The position numbers and the translations under genes are program-made. Positions 16,577 to 26,022 of a stretch of DNA of 40,504 nt are shown in pieces. Source of the stretch: Nostoc sp. LEGE 12450. Lineage in GTDB: Bacteria > Cyanobacteriota > Cyanobacteriia > Cyanobacteriales > Nostocaceae. A model generated the notes under the pieces. It did no database searches and was not told where the DNA came from. It saw only the letters and a list, made by a program, of their open reading frames with translations. Within the stretch, counting starts at the first letter, position 1. Each line of letters begins with the position of its first letter. The stretch covers positions 1-40,504 of the forward strand of contig NZ_JADEXU010000068.1 in assembly GCF_015206895.1 (NCBI RefSeq), written 5' to 3'.

Positions 16577-18769
16577 TTAAACCACTCCATGAACCTTTAG
16601 CTGGAGAGGAACTTGAATGATAAACTCGGTTCCAACTCCCGAAGTTGAGAAGCACTCCAGTTTGCCGCCATGTTTTTCTGTGATAATTTGGTAGCTGATG
16701 GACATACCCATTCCAGTTCCTTTGCCAATGGGTTTGGTGGTGAAAAAGGGATCGAATATTCGTTGCTGAAATTCTTTAGAGATACCAACTCCATTATCAG
16801 CGATCGCTATTTCTAACCACGTTGAATTAATTACAGAAGTGCGAATCTTAATTCGGCTGGGATCTTCCTTAATCTCCTGATAGGTATGCTTAGTATTATT
16901 TTCTTCCAACGCATCAATCGCATTTACTAAAATATTCATAAACACCTGGTTGAGTTGTCCGGCATAGCATTCGACTAGGGGTATAGTGCCGTAGTCTTTA
17001 ATCACTTCAATTTCAGGTTGTTCTGGTTTAGCTTTGAGGCGGTGCTGCAAAATCATCAAGGTACTGTCGATGCCTTCATGAATATCAACACTTTTGAATT
17101 CTGCTTCATCGATGCGCGAGAAGTTTCGCAGCGACAGTACAATTTGGCGAATACGCTCAGTGCCTACTCTCATCGAAGACAACATTTTTGGTAAGTCTTC
17201 CTGCAAAAACTCTAAATCGATGTCTTCAGTAAAGGTTTGAATTTCAGCCGCAGGTTTGGGATCGTGCTGCTGATACAATTGCACAAACGCTAATAAATCC
17301 TGGGTATATTCTTGCACATGGACGAGGTTGCCATGAATAAAGTTGACTGGATTATTAATTTCGTGTGCAACTCCAGCAACTAGTTGTCCCAGACTAGACA
17401 TTTTTTCACTTTGAATAACTTGAGATTGAGTGCGCTGCAATTCCTCTAATGTATTTTTGAGTTCAGTAGTACGTTCTTCTACTCGATCTTCTAGTTTTTC
17501 TTTACTTTTCTCTAAAGCAGTAAACGATTCATATAGTTGCCCTGCCATGTAATTGAAAGAGTTAGACAGGGTATTAAGTTCTTGAATAACGCCAGTTTCT
17601 ACTGTCTGAGCTAAATTACCGGATGCCATTGCCTCACTTGCAAAATTTAGGCGCAGAATCGGGCGTACAATCCAATGGGAGGTAAATACGCCCATCACAG
17701 AGGCAACGACTAATGCACCAAAACAAAGTGCGATCGTGATGCCCGTATTGGCGTTAATTTCCGCCATAAATGTGTTTTCGGGCACACTCACTACCATCAG
17801 CCAATTCAAGCCGTACTTGTCACGCCAAGGTGCAACATCGACAAAATACCGTTTTCCTTGCACCTCAAGTTGAAAATCTGTGTCTTGGGTGATAGATCCA
17901 AACCCAGAGGTTTGGAGGTGTTTGCCAATGTTTTGTATGATTAGGTCAGAACTGTCGATCGCTCGTAATCGCCGGATATCTTGATTGACGAGGACAAAAG
18001 GCTTTTCTGTACCAGAACTGGCGATTAATGTGCCATCTCGCTCTAAAAGGAATACTTGCCCAGACTTACTAATATCTAAATTGCGTAAAAAATCGCTGAG
18101 TTTTAACAGATGAATATCCGTAGCAATCATTCCCAGCAAGTTATTTTTTGCATCATAGATCGGACGACTTGCAGAGGCGACGATGTAGGGACCCGTGGGT
18201 AAATTTGCAGTCACAATCTTTCCCCAAATGGGTTTACCAGCGGCGATCGATTGGGTATACCAAGGTTCGATAGAATTTTTCCAAGTCCAGGGAGCATTGA
18301 CCTGAGTTCGATTGCCTTGATCGTCGGTAGCATAGGTGTAGGTATTGTTTGGAGGGTTGGCAGTCCAATCATCAATGGTAATTGTCTTGCCATCATAACG
18401 AGCAGCACCTAGTCCCTCACCCGTAGTTAGTCCGATACCAATATAAGTCAGGTCATACACCTGCATCTGATCCCAGAAATACTTGCCAAGGGTTTTGCGA
18501 TCGCGCACGTCTAATATTCCCCTGCTGATCGCATTTGCATTAATCTGATTAAGGGTTTGCGGAATGGCAAGATAAGACTTCAAATGTTCATCCACTACCT
18601 CGCTCGTGCGATCTATCAACTGTTCTGCTAGGTCGTTAACTGCCCTTTGTCCATTTTTAAACGACAAATAACCCACTAGACTAACCGCTCCAAAAATTTG
18701 GATTAAGAAGGGAAAAACAAGAACAATCTGTAATGGGAACGCTTTACCTTTGCTGTTGTGAGTCTTCAT
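16577..18769 (-). CDS. Membrane sensor histidine kinase (dCache-HAMP-HisKA-HATPase)
   Basis: This 730-residue kinase has a transmembrane helix at about 13-37, a large periplasmic double-Cache sensor domain (about 40-335, with VASASRPIYDAKNNLLGMIATDI typical of the domain), and a second membrane helix near 345-365. A HAMP-like region and a coiled coil (EKLEDRVEERTTELKNTLEE) follow. The phospho-acceptor is H469 in GVAHEINNPVNF, and the ATPase domain shows N-, G1- and G2-type boxes (NAIDALEEN, DNGVGI, GKGTGMGMSISYQII). The class matches ligand-sensing cyanobacterial hybrid-type kinases. No response regulator is adjacent, so it is an orphan. The signal is unknown. Confidence 0.9.
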   Translation of the reverse strand: MKTHNSKGKAFPLQIVLVFPFLIQIFGAVSLVGYLSFKNGQRAVNDLAEQLIDRTSEVVDEHLKSYLAIPQTLNQINANAISRGILDVRDRKTLGKYFWDQMQVYDLTYIGIGLTTGEGLGAARYDGKTITIDDWTANPPNNTYTYATDDQGNRTQVNAPWTWKNSIEPWYTQSIAAGKPIWGKIVTANLPTGPYIVASASRPIYDAKNNLLGMIATDIHLLKLSDFLRNLDISKSGQVFLLERDGTLIASSGTEKPFVLVNQDIRRLRAIDSSDLIIQNIGKHLQTSGFGSITQDTDFQLEVQGKRYFVDVAPWRDKYGLNWLMVVSVPENTFMAEINANTGITIALCFGALVVASVMGVFTSHWIVRPILRLNFASEAMASGNLAQTVETGVIQELNTLSNSFNYMAGQLYESFTALEKSKEKLEDRVEERTTELKNTLEELQRTQSQVIQSEKMSSLGQLVAGVAHEINNPVNFIHGNLVHVQEYTQDLLAFVQLYQQHDPKPAAEIQTFTEDIDLEFLQEDLPKMLSSMRVGTERIRQIVLSLRNFSRIDEAEFKSVDIHEGIDSTLMILQHRLKAKPEQPEIEVIKDYGTIPLVECYAGQLNQVFMNILVNAIDALEENNTKHTYQEIKEDPSRIKIRTSVINSTWLEIAIADNGVGISKEFQQRIFDPFFTTKPIGKGTGMGMSISYQIITEKHGGKLECFSTSGVGTEFIIQVPLQLKVHGVV

Positions 18770-19194
18770 TGCTGGAAGCTGAAAGTTATGCTAATTTGAT
18801 TTGCTTCTATAGTTCCCAATATGTCCACATACTCACCTTTGTTTAGTTTTTTAGTCTAGTCAAAGGTAGCTTTAGGATATGTTGTCACAAAGCGCAACCC
18901 ACCATAATATCAAATATCCCAAAGTTCTCACAAAAGCTGAACCTCACCACCAGCCAAATCTCACGGCTAAGTATCGTGCTGGATCAGTTGATAGAGTAGT
19001 CAAGTCTGATTTGCGATCGCAGTTACAAGCATAATGCCTATACATTGCTTTTTTTTTACAGGCTTTTTCATTTATTTAAACCATAATTATAAAAAATTTT
19101 GGAATTAACCGGATTATATTGATTTATCTAGAAAAATAGCTCATATACGTAACTTTTTGGTTTCGTTGAACTGTATTGAGGTATAAAAAAAATT
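18770..19194. other. Divergent intergenic region, no gene seen
   Basis: About 425 bp separate the kinase and the RTX-like gene, which diverge. It is AT-rich towards the RTX side and probably holds both promoters. I see no ORF with protein character and no strong hairpin. Confidence 0.4.
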
Positions 19195-20382
19195 ATGACA
19201 ACCCAAGTTTTTCGCGGCATTACCTACACTGAACAAGTCATTCAAGAGAGTAATCAAAGAGTTTCCGGTACTGCTAATCCAGACTGGTTTGTTGTAGAAG
19301 GCAACAACAATGTTGTGAATACACGAGATGGCAATGATGTTGTTTTACTAGCAAGAGAAATAGACTTAATCTATCTATCTACTACTTTTAATGGAGAGGT
19401 ATTGCAAACTAGTCCTTTATCCTCTAATCCTGATGGGATTAGTGCGATCGTTGATACTGGAGTAGGAGATGATTATGTCAGTTTTGGATCTGGCAATTAC
19501 AAAATTAATTTAGGTAGTGGAAATAACTTTTTAGACGATTACGGTGGAAACTATTTATACGATGCTGATGGTACTAATATTATTGGCTTAGGGGCAATTC
19601 CAAAAGTGATTGCCTCAGCCGGAGCAGGTGACGATATTTTCTATTTAGGTGGATTTGCCAACCGAACCATTGATGCAGGGAAAGGTAACAACTTAATTCT
19701 TTTGGGAAGCGGGGATGCCAACATTAAAACAGGCTCAGGAAATGACATTATAACCAGTGAACTTTCAATAGCAACTTATATTTTTTTCGCCACTGGTTTG
19801 CCATTGTATAACCAAACTATAAATGCCGGAGATGGTGACAATCAGATTGCTGTTGCTCCCTATGGCGAAACCACAGTTAAAACCGGCTGCGGCGAGGATT
19901 TTATTCTTGCTTATGGAATCCCTGGCTCAAGTGATACAAAAATTTTTACAAGTAATGGCAATGACACAATTATTACAATTGATACGAACAGCACTATTAA
20001 GTCTGGCTCAGGTGATGATTTAATTTTTGCTGGTTCAGGTGATGACACTATCCTTGTGGGAAATGGAAATGATTTAGTAAATCTGCGAGGAGGAACGGTT
20101 TCTCTACCTGACCCTTTAAGTAAGGATACAAACCTGTTTGGTTCATCTGTTGAGGTAATAGGTGGGGGAAATGATACAGTTTACTTGGGTCAAGGAAGAG
20201 ATACAGTAATTCTGGGAAGCATTGGCTTTGCAACTATTTATGGCTTTGATTGCAACGATCGCTTAGATGTCACCGGGTTAAACGCTAGCTTTACCCAGAT
20301 AGGACATGACACGCTGATTAATTCATCAGGTAGTTCTTTGGGAGTTCTCAAAGGATATACAGGTTCAGTACATTTAGCGTAA
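19195..20382 (+). CDS. RTX-like calcium-binding repeat protein
   Basis: This 395-residue protein is built largely of degenerate glycine/aspartate nonapeptide-type repeats: GDGDN, TGSGNDII, SGSGDDLIFAGSGDDTILVGNGNDLV and GGGNDTVYLGQGRDTVILG. Each is of the form GxGxDxUx, which folds as a calcium-loaded beta-roll. There is no N-terminal signal peptide, as expected for proteins exported by type I secretion with a C-terminal signal. No transporter genes are nearby. The first 35 residues (FRGITYTEQVIQESNQRVSG) are not repeats. The precise role (surface layer, adhesion or enzyme) is unknown. Confidence 0.8.
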   Translation: MTTQVFRGITYTEQVIQESNQRVSGTANPDWFVVEGNNNVVNTRDGNDVVLLAREIDLIYLSTTFNGEVLQTSPLSSNPDGISAIVDTGVGDDYVSFGSGNYKINLGSGNNFLDDYGGNYLYDADGTNIIGLGAIPKVIASAGAGDDIFYLGGFANRTIDAGKGNNLILLGSGDANIKTGSGNDIITSELSIATYIFFATGLPLYNQTINAGDGDNQIAVAPYGETTVKTGCGEDFILAYGIPGSSDTKIFTSNGNDTIITIDTNSTIKSGSGDDLIFAGSGDDTILVGNGNDLVNLRGGTVSLPDPLSKDTNLFGSSVEVIGGGNDTVYLGQGRDTVILGSIGFATIYGFDCNDRLDVTGLNASFTQIGHDTLINSSGSSLGVLKGYTGSVHLA

Positions 20383-20441
20383 TTGTGAATGCGATCGCTT
20401 AACTGTATAAACAAGGCTTACGCACTAAAAACTTGAAACCT

Positions 20442-20487
20442 AAATCCCCCTCACCCTTTAAAAAGAAGGAGTTGGGGGATTTTTTTG
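20442..20487 (+). terminator. Intrinsic terminator after RTX-like gene
   Basis: AAATCCCCC (20442-20450) pairs with GGGGGATTT (20474-20482), with CCTT/AAGG pairing inside, and a run of T follows. The geometry is that of a rho-independent terminator, although the sequence also resembles a dispersed repeat. Confidence 0.75.
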
Positions 20488-20690
20488 TATGTAATGTTAT
20501 GTAACGTATCAATTCATGCGATCGCCTTTATTTTTCTAATGCCCATGATTGATATAACTTTACAACTCGTGTACTTCATCCTGATTAAAATGAAAATCGC
20601 CATAATCTAAGTACACCTATCGTAGACATTACTAAATTTGCTTTTTAAAATGTAGTTCCATAAGTTAAATTTTTAAATTGGGACTAAAAT

Positions 20691-21575
20691 ATGCACCAAT
20701 TCAAAGTTACATCAGATAGTTTAAATATACGTTCAGCACCTATTGTTAACGATACCAATCGAATTGGGGTTCTTCCAAAATCACAAATTGTATCTAAAAT
20801 CGAAAATTTGGATGATAACAAGTGGTTAAAGGTTACAACTATTCTCGAAGGGAAAATTTTGGAAGGTTTTGTATCTCAAAAATTTCTTAGTCCAATCACA
20901 ACCTTTTCTATTAATACTCTTATTAAAATTGGTGGAGTTCCTATTCAACAGGCAGATGGAGAATCTGCCATTTTTTATGAAGCAGGTATGAGCATCAATG
21001 CTGATGGTGCGCCTAATGCTTATCACCCAGCAGATACAGGAATTGATTTTTTGGCAAATGCTGGGAATCCAGGTAACTGGTGGGCAATAGTTGTCAATAA
21101 AGATGGTAATCCATTTATTCAAGGCAGTACAGATCCATATCCTGGATACTATATTTCTACAACTGCATTATCCGATTCTGGATTTGTTAAACAAGATCCA
21201 CGCAGATATGTTGATTCAACCAAGATCCCATATATTGTTCTTCCGGGAAATAGTGAATTTAAAAAGCTTACAGGCATTAAATTAGGGGATTTTGCAGTTG
21301 TTTACAACACTAATAACGAAAAACTCGCTTTTGCAATTTATGCTGATATTGGGCCCAAGAACCAGATAGGAGAGGGTTCAATAGCTTTGTCTCAGGCTCT
21401 TGGAAACGATCCATTAGTGCGCTCAAGAGTCAGACAAGGAATTCCCAAGGGCATTGTTTATGTTGTTTTTCCAGGTTCTGGGAATGGACAGCCAAGAATA
21501 ATTTCAGAAATAGAAGCTGAAACTAAACGGCTTTTTGAAATATGGGGTGGAATAGAACGGATAAAGTCTCTATAA
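20691..21575 (+). CDS. SH3-domain GH75 chitosanase-like protein
   Basis: Residues 1-65 form a bacterial SH3 domain (VTSDSLNIRSAPIVNDTNRIGVLPK...KWLKVTT...GFVSQKFLSP), which often binds cell wall polymers. The remainder (about 75-290) matches the glycoside hydrolase family 75 fold: ESAIFYEAGMSINADGAPNAYHP, then TDPYPGYYISTTAL, YVDSTKIPYIVLPG, and the GDFAVVYN...FAIYADIGPKNQIGEGSIALSQ segment with acidic residues. GH75 was defined on fungal endo-chitosanases. There is no signal peptide, so release by lysis or an atypical route is needed. Activity is inferred. Confidence 0.75.
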   Translation: MHQFKVTSDSLNIRSAPIVNDTNRIGVLPKSQIVSKIENLDDNKWLKVTTILEGKILEGFVSQKFLSPITTFSINTLIKIGGVPIQQADGESAIFYEAGMSINADGAPNAYHPADTGIDFLANAGNPGNWWAIVVNKDGNPFIQGSTDPYPGYYISTTALSDSGFVKQDPRRYVDSTKIPYIVLPGNSEFKKLTGIKLGDFAVVYNTNNEKLAFAIYADIGPKNQIGEGSIALSQALGNDPLVRSRVRQGIPKGIVYVVFPGSGNGQPRIISEIEAETKRLFEIWGGIERIKSL

Positions 21576-21788
21576 AAGTGTAGCTGATGAAAAATCTGAG
21601 AGAATCTGCTTGCGGTAGAGATGTAGCACTGCTACGTCTCTTTTTCAAAGAGCGATGTCTACGACAAACTGCTTCTCTACATTCGCACATCGTGTCGCAG
21701 ACAAACGCTACCTAGCTTGTTTCTCCCTAGAAGTATGTATCTACGCAATTATTTAGACTAGACCAAATTTTGAGTAACAGTACACATG

Positions 21789-22211
21789 CTAACTTGTTGC
21801 TGCTGTCTTTCCATTCTTGCTCTCCACAGTGGCAACAAATGACGGTTGCTCCGCACTAGGAGTTAGCGACTCGCCTCGCAATCCCTTACGACGCTGGCTT
21901 TTAGGGACTCCTCCCGCCATACCGTATTCCACACTGCTTTTGCCATATCGAGTTCCAACAGCCATTAACATGTGTTCTGTCATATCTCCCAACTTGTCTT
22001 CTGTTTCCAGCATTTCACGGTACAATTTATCCAAGCTGGAAAGGGCACTGTTATATGCATTTTCTTTAGTTCGCATCATTTCGATCAGGGTTGAGAAGGC
22101 AGGTAAAGTGAGTCCATTGCCTAAATCTAAACTTGGATCAATTGAGTTTATGCTAGCTGCACGACGCACTGCTCTTTCTAACACTGCGGAAGTTCTTTTT
22201 CTCCTAGCCAT
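21789..22211 (-). CDS. Conserved cyanobacterial hypothetical protein
   Basis: I do not recognise the function of this 140-residue protein. It starts MARRKRTSAVLERAVRRAAS, a basic segment, followed by a predicted long helix (FSTLIEMMRTKENAYNSALSSLDKLYREMLETEDKLGDMTEHML). The tail is low-complexity and Ser/Thr/Gly-rich. It might bind nucleic acid or form a coiled coil. It stands alone between repeat regions. Confidence 0.6.
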   Translation of the reverse strand: MARRKRTSAVLERAVRRAASINSIDPSLDLGNGLTLPAFSTLIEMMRTKENAYNSALSSLDKLYREMLETEDKLGDMTEHMLMAVGTRYGKSSVEYGMAGGVPKSQRRKGLRGESLTPSAEQPSFVATVESKNGKTAATS

Positions 22212-22353
22212 GATCTACACCTTGTAATACAGTACGGTTAATATTCTTTACCTTAAAGAACTTCCGTATCGATCAGCCTGAGAGAATTCCGGCAAATCTG
22301 CAATAGCTTTTGTTACATAAAGATAATTACAGCAGATTGCGCGAACTACTTAA

Positions 22354-22585
22354 ATGAGAAAGTAAACTGGGGTTTGAGTAAGTAAAAGCTTATTTTGCTT
22401 GCGGAAAACACCAAAATGAGAAAGCAAACTGGGGTTTGAGTAAGTAAAAGCTGCTTTTGCTTGCGGAAAACACCAAAATGAGAAAGCAAACTGGGGTTTG
22501 AGTAAGTAAAAGCTTATTTTGCTTGCGGAAAACACCAAAATGAGAAAGCAAACTGGGGTTTGAGTAAGTAAAAGCTGCTTTTGCT
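22354..22585. repeat. 62-bp tandem repeat, nearly four copies
   Basis: Units begin at 22354, 22416, 22478 and 22540 with ATGAGAAAG(T/C)AAACTGGGGT and share the rest of the 62-bp unit. Copies 1 and 3 contain AAAGCTTATTTTGC while copies 2 and 4 contain AAAGCTGCTTTTGC, so the array arose by doubling a two-unit block. The unit carries small internal hairpins (AAAAGC/GCTTTT). There are no unique spacers, so it is not a CRISPR. It lies between the hypothetical gene at 21789-22211 and the OCP gene. Confidence 0.9.
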
Positions 22586-22857
22586 AACTAAATTTGACTT
22601 TATCTATATTTTTGGACTGCAATGACCAGTTATGATTATCGTGATGGTAGTGCAATCGCAAAACATAGTCCCTAAAGGAAGCAATCCAAACAACTACTAG
22701 AAATTGCTAAAACATGACTAAAGCTCGGTTTTAGGTGAACCGAGCATGGATTGAAATTTTATTTGATGATCGTCATGACGCTTAGAAGATGTTTGAAAAG
22801 TTCTTAAACCTCGTCTACCTTGAGAACCATAGCGCAATTTAAGAAAGCAAAAGAATT

Positions 22858-23814
22858 TTACTTGCGAGTTAAATTAAGCAGTTCTTTAGGAGAAGCAAGT
22901 AAATCAATAGCCACAAAGTAAATTTGACCTTGAGGATCGAGTAAAAATCGCCAAGCAATGTTCATCCCAACATTACCTCCAAACCAAGGAGTTTCGACTG
23001 TACCAGTAATTTTATGCTGTGTATAACCATCTTCGATAGTTTCCGAAACGCCTTTAGTTGGCTTCATCACTAACCCTTGTCCCTCATCTCTTAGGTAAGA
23101 AGTGATAGCTTCTCGGCCAACAATTGGTTTTTGGAAAGGTGGTTGCAGTGCCCCGTTGTTAGCAAATAAAGCAACAGCAGCTTCAAAGTTATCTGCATTC
23201 ATAGCTTCAATGTATTTCAGCACTGTTGGTTCTGTAACTCCCTCAATAGAAAATTGGGGACTTACAGATGCACGTGGGAAATTAAAGTTTATTTGTGCCT
23301 GTTTGTTATCAGCCAGAGACGGATCGAACCCCATATTTACTACAGTATTGCGTAGTACAGTAATTTGCTGACTCGAATCAATTTTCTGAACAGCTTCTAG
23401 CACTGCTTTAACTTCAGTTGACATTTGATAGCCAGCTGGCATAGGAGCGACTATACCCTGTTTCATCCACTCTCCTAACTGCCACCAGAATCCTAATTTA
23501 GCATTGACACCAAAGTATGCATAAGAACGGCTGATAGGAGTATCAGCATTACTCGCTAAATCTCTCATTAATTGCGTTTGTTCTTCATGAGACATCTGCT
23601 TAATTTCGTTGAATATACCCTCCATTAATTGGAGATTTGCTTTTCCGGGAGCAGCTGGAGTAATTGTACGACCTAGTTCAGCATAGGCATACCAGAGAAA
23701 TGCCAATTGGTCGTCAATGTTGAGTTTAGCAAACATTGCTGTAGTGGCTGGAACAGCATCTGCCACTTGAGTGCTAGAGAAAATATTGCGTGCAGACTCG
23801 ATAGTATAATTCAT
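22858..23814 (-). CDS. ocp: Orange carotenoid protein (full length)
   Basis: OCP is a blue-light-activated protein that binds a ketocarotenoid and quenches phycobilisomes. The 318-residue protein aligns without gaps to key positions of the well-studied Synechocystis OCP: Y44, W41 and W110 in the N-terminal helical domain, R155 and E244 of the inter-domain salt bridge, and Y201 and W288, which hydrogen-bond the carotenoid carbonyl in the C-terminal NTF2-like domain. The domain order is normal (about 1-160, linker, 190-318). No frp or carotenoid ketolase gene is adjacent. It may be of the OCP1 or OCP2 class; I cannot tell without alignment. Its presence in an excisable element is unusual. Confidence 0.95.
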   Translation of the reverse strand: MNYTIESARNIFSSTQVADAVPATTAMFAKLNIDDQLAFLWYAYAELGRTITPAAPGKANLQLMEGIFNEIKQMSHEEQTQLMRDLASNADTPISRSYAYFGVNAKLGFWWQLGEWMKQGIVAPMPAGYQMSTEVKAVLEAVQKIDSSQQITVLRNTVVNMGFDPSLADNKQAQINFNFPRASVSPQFSIEGVTEPTVLKYIEAMNADNFEAAVALFANNGALQPPFQKPIVGREAITSYLRDEGQGLVMKPTKGVSETIEDGYTQHKITGTVETPWFGGNVGMNIAWRFLLDPQGQIYFVAIDLLASPKELLNLTRK

Positions 23815-24429
23815 GCTTGTTACCTTAAAGATTTACCTGCTCAATAGTTACTTTCGGCTACATTTTGTAGCTTGGAAGATAAATCTAGGGCTTTTTTTTG
23901 AATCACATAATTATCCCTAGATATCTAAATCCAAATCATTATCATTCACTACTCTGGCATCATAGCTGGTAAACGTTAACAAAAGACTAAGATTTATCTA
24001 ATGAATATCATTGAATTAAATGTATATACTATTATTTTTTAATTTTATAGGTTTATAATGTTTTTTGAGGAAAGTATCTCCCTCTAAAGTAAGATATTAA
24101 TGATTTAGGATTGCTATAGATGCTATAGCAATCCTAAATCATTGGCGAAAATGCCTCTTTATTTTCTCTGCGTTTTCTACACCACTCTGGTAGCCTAAGC
24201 GCAGCCAAAAAAGCCCCGGAAATGTTGGGTTTAGTTCCTCCCTCAAACGCCACATCCTTCTCCCTTGGCGCTAGCCTCTCACGAATTGGAGAAGGGGAGA
24301 CGCGCAAGGGACACATATTTGATATTTGATATTTGAAAAAATTAAGTACAGATCAAAGAGGTTTCTTGACTATTGCCTCTTGCCTTCTACGCAAATAATT
24401 ATGGCTACGCCACACTGTGCGAACAAAAA
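23815..24429. other. Intergenic region with long perfect palindrome and repeats
   Basis: This 615-bp region upstream of OCP has an AT-rich stretch that should hold the ocp promoter (23815-24090), a perfect hairpin (separate entry), and a G/C-rich dispersed repeat at about 24180-24310. No coding frame with protein character is seen. Confidence 0.5.
24099..24143. repeat. Perfect 21-bp inverted repeat with 3-base loop
   Basis: The arm at 24099-24119 (AATGATTTAGGATTGC...TAG) is exactly reverse-complementary to 24123-24143, with ATG between. It is a hairpin-type MITE or terminal remnant of the kind dispersed in Nostoc genomes. Confidence 0.85.
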
Positions 24430-25095
24430 TCAAAGCAGATTGCTATATCTAGAATGTATTAAATAATTTATTATACCTAAAATAATTAAATGAGCCGGGT
24501 AGAACAGATAAAACCATCTAGCTCGTGGACCTTGTTTACCATTGAATTTAAAAACAATGAATCCTGCAAGAATTGCCCAATGTTGAAATATATTACGTAT
24601 AAATAGAGTTACCAAAATAAAGTTAAAGATGCACCAGCAGAGCAACCATACCCTAGGCTTGAGTTTGTCTGTTAGAGACATCAAGAGAATTACTCCAATC
24701 CCATAAGCTCCATATTCAACACCCAAACTCTCGGCAACTGCTGCACTCAATCCAGTAATTATTAATTGCTGCCATAATTGTGAATAACGCCTTACTAAGC
24801 GCAACATCACAAGTCCAAGAACAAGCGTGTAGAGAATATTAAATGATAAACTCTGGAAAACAAGACTATAAATAGGCTGAGATATAATTGCTGTAATTAA
24901 TAGTCTGCTCCCATAGCGGTATACATTTTGGGTATGTTTTTCGCCTTTAGCCAGAAGCCATGCAAACAGGGGAAAACTCAATCGTCCAATAAAGTGCAAA
25001 ATTCTAAACTCAGGCATTAGTAAATAGCACACATGATCCATAACCATGAATACTGCGGCTAAGATTTTAATGCTAAAAGCTGAAACTTTAATCAC
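24430..25095 (-). CDS. TraX-family membrane protein
   Basis: This 221-residue integral membrane protein has about six to seven hydrophobic helices. Its N-terminus, FSIKILAAVFMVMDHVCYLLMP...HFIGRLSFPLFAWLLAKG, is the characteristic TraX signature (a MxxDHxxxxF-like motif and FPLFAxxxxxG). TraX acetylates pilin in F plasmids, but most chromosomal homologues act in unknown acylation reactions. No other conjugation gene is present, so this should not be read as evidence for transfer functions. Confidence 0.85.
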   Translation of the reverse strand: MIKVSAFSIKILAAVFMVMDHVCYLLMPEFRILHFIGRLSFPLFAWLLAKGEKHTQNVYRYGSRLLITAIISQPIYSLVFQSLSFNILYTLVLGLVMLRLVRRYSQLWQQLIITGLSAAVAESLGVEYGAYGIGVILLMSLTDKLKPRVWLLCWCIFNFILVTLFIRNIFQHWAILAGFIVFKFNGKQGPRARWFYLFYPAHLIILGIINYLIHSRYSNLL

Positions 25096-25262
25096 AACGT
25101 TACAGTTACCTTGGATTTATTGAGATAAAATTCCTAAAATCTTACTTGATTTAATATAGTAGTTATTCAAAATCCTGACAATTTGATAACATTAACAAAA
25201 AGGGCAATGTCTACGATGGGCTATTCCACATCGCCCTGTTCAGCATAAAATGCAGAAACACT

Positions 25263-25841
25263 ATGGCAAAGCGTAAAAAAAGCAATCTTCAGTGGATAAA
25301 AGAAACGCTTGAATTAAAACCTGACCATCGTTGGGAATCTCCATCAGGTTACAAAATATTTGTAGCAGATCGAGGCGCTGTTCGCTTCAATGTTCCCCAG
25401 GATTGGATTCTTGAGCCACAAGACAAATCTTTCAAATTCCTCGATAAAAAACCGCCTAACGATGATTGCTGTCTAGAAGTATCTTTCAATCGTCTGCCAC
25501 CCAATGACTGGAGCCAGTTTCCCCTAAAATCCACATTGAAGAAAGTCCTGGAAGACGACAGTCGTAACATCATTTCCAAAGGAGAAATTGTTACCATCAA
25601 GCGCCAAACTGCCAGAATTGTCTGGACAGAGATGAAGTTCATTGATGTTCAAGAAGAACCACGTGAAGCTTTTTCGCGGACTTGCATTGGTTTAGGGTCG
25701 AATGTTCAATGTTTAATTACATTCGATTATTGGGCAGATCAAGCAGAACAATTAATACCCGTTTGGGATGAAGCAATCCGTAGTCTCACGCTAGGATTAT
25801 ATATCCGTGACCCCATGACTGGTCTAGCTTTCCCAGACTGA
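25263..25841 (+). CDS. Conserved cyanobacterial hypothetical protein
   Basis: This 192-residue soluble protein has a basic start (MAKRKKSNLQWIKETLEL), then KIFVADRGAVRFNVPQDWILEPQDKSFKFLDK and a C-terminal LITFDYWADQAEQLIPVWDEAIRSLTLGLYIRDP. The PQDW...FxFxD pattern resembles PsbP-like or DUF1795-like beta-sandwich folds, but I do not assign a family. It lies just upstream of the retron/tRNA locus on the same strand and has no evident link to it. Confidence 0.6.
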   Translation: MAKRKKSNLQWIKETLELKPDHRWESPSGYKIFVADRGAVRFNVPQDWILEPQDKSFKFLDKKPPNDDCCLEVSFNRLPPNDWSQFPLKSTLKKVLEDDSRNIISKGEIVTIKRQTARIVWTEMKFIDVQEEPREAFSRTCIGLGSNVQCLITFDYWADQAEQLIPVWDEAIRSLTLGLYIRDPMTGLAFPD

Positions 25842-26022
25842 AGGCCAAGAATAATTGCTCAAACTTCCTTGGTAAATATCAATGAAAACACTATTCATCT
25901 TAATTGGTCTAAAAGGAGCAGGACAACACTAACAAGCCAGTTGCAGCAAAATTAATTTACTAGTTGCGGACTGAGTAGGCGAACTTGCCATGATCTAATT
26001 TCCAATATGCTAAATTTGGAGC

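Noticed and set aside
22354..22585. CRISPR array
   Set aside because: The 62-bp repeats are contiguous without unique spacers and there are no cas genes.
24430..25095. Evidence of a conjugative element from TraX
   Set aside because: No relaxase, coupling protein or type IV secretion gene is present, and TraX homologues are widespread on chromosomes.
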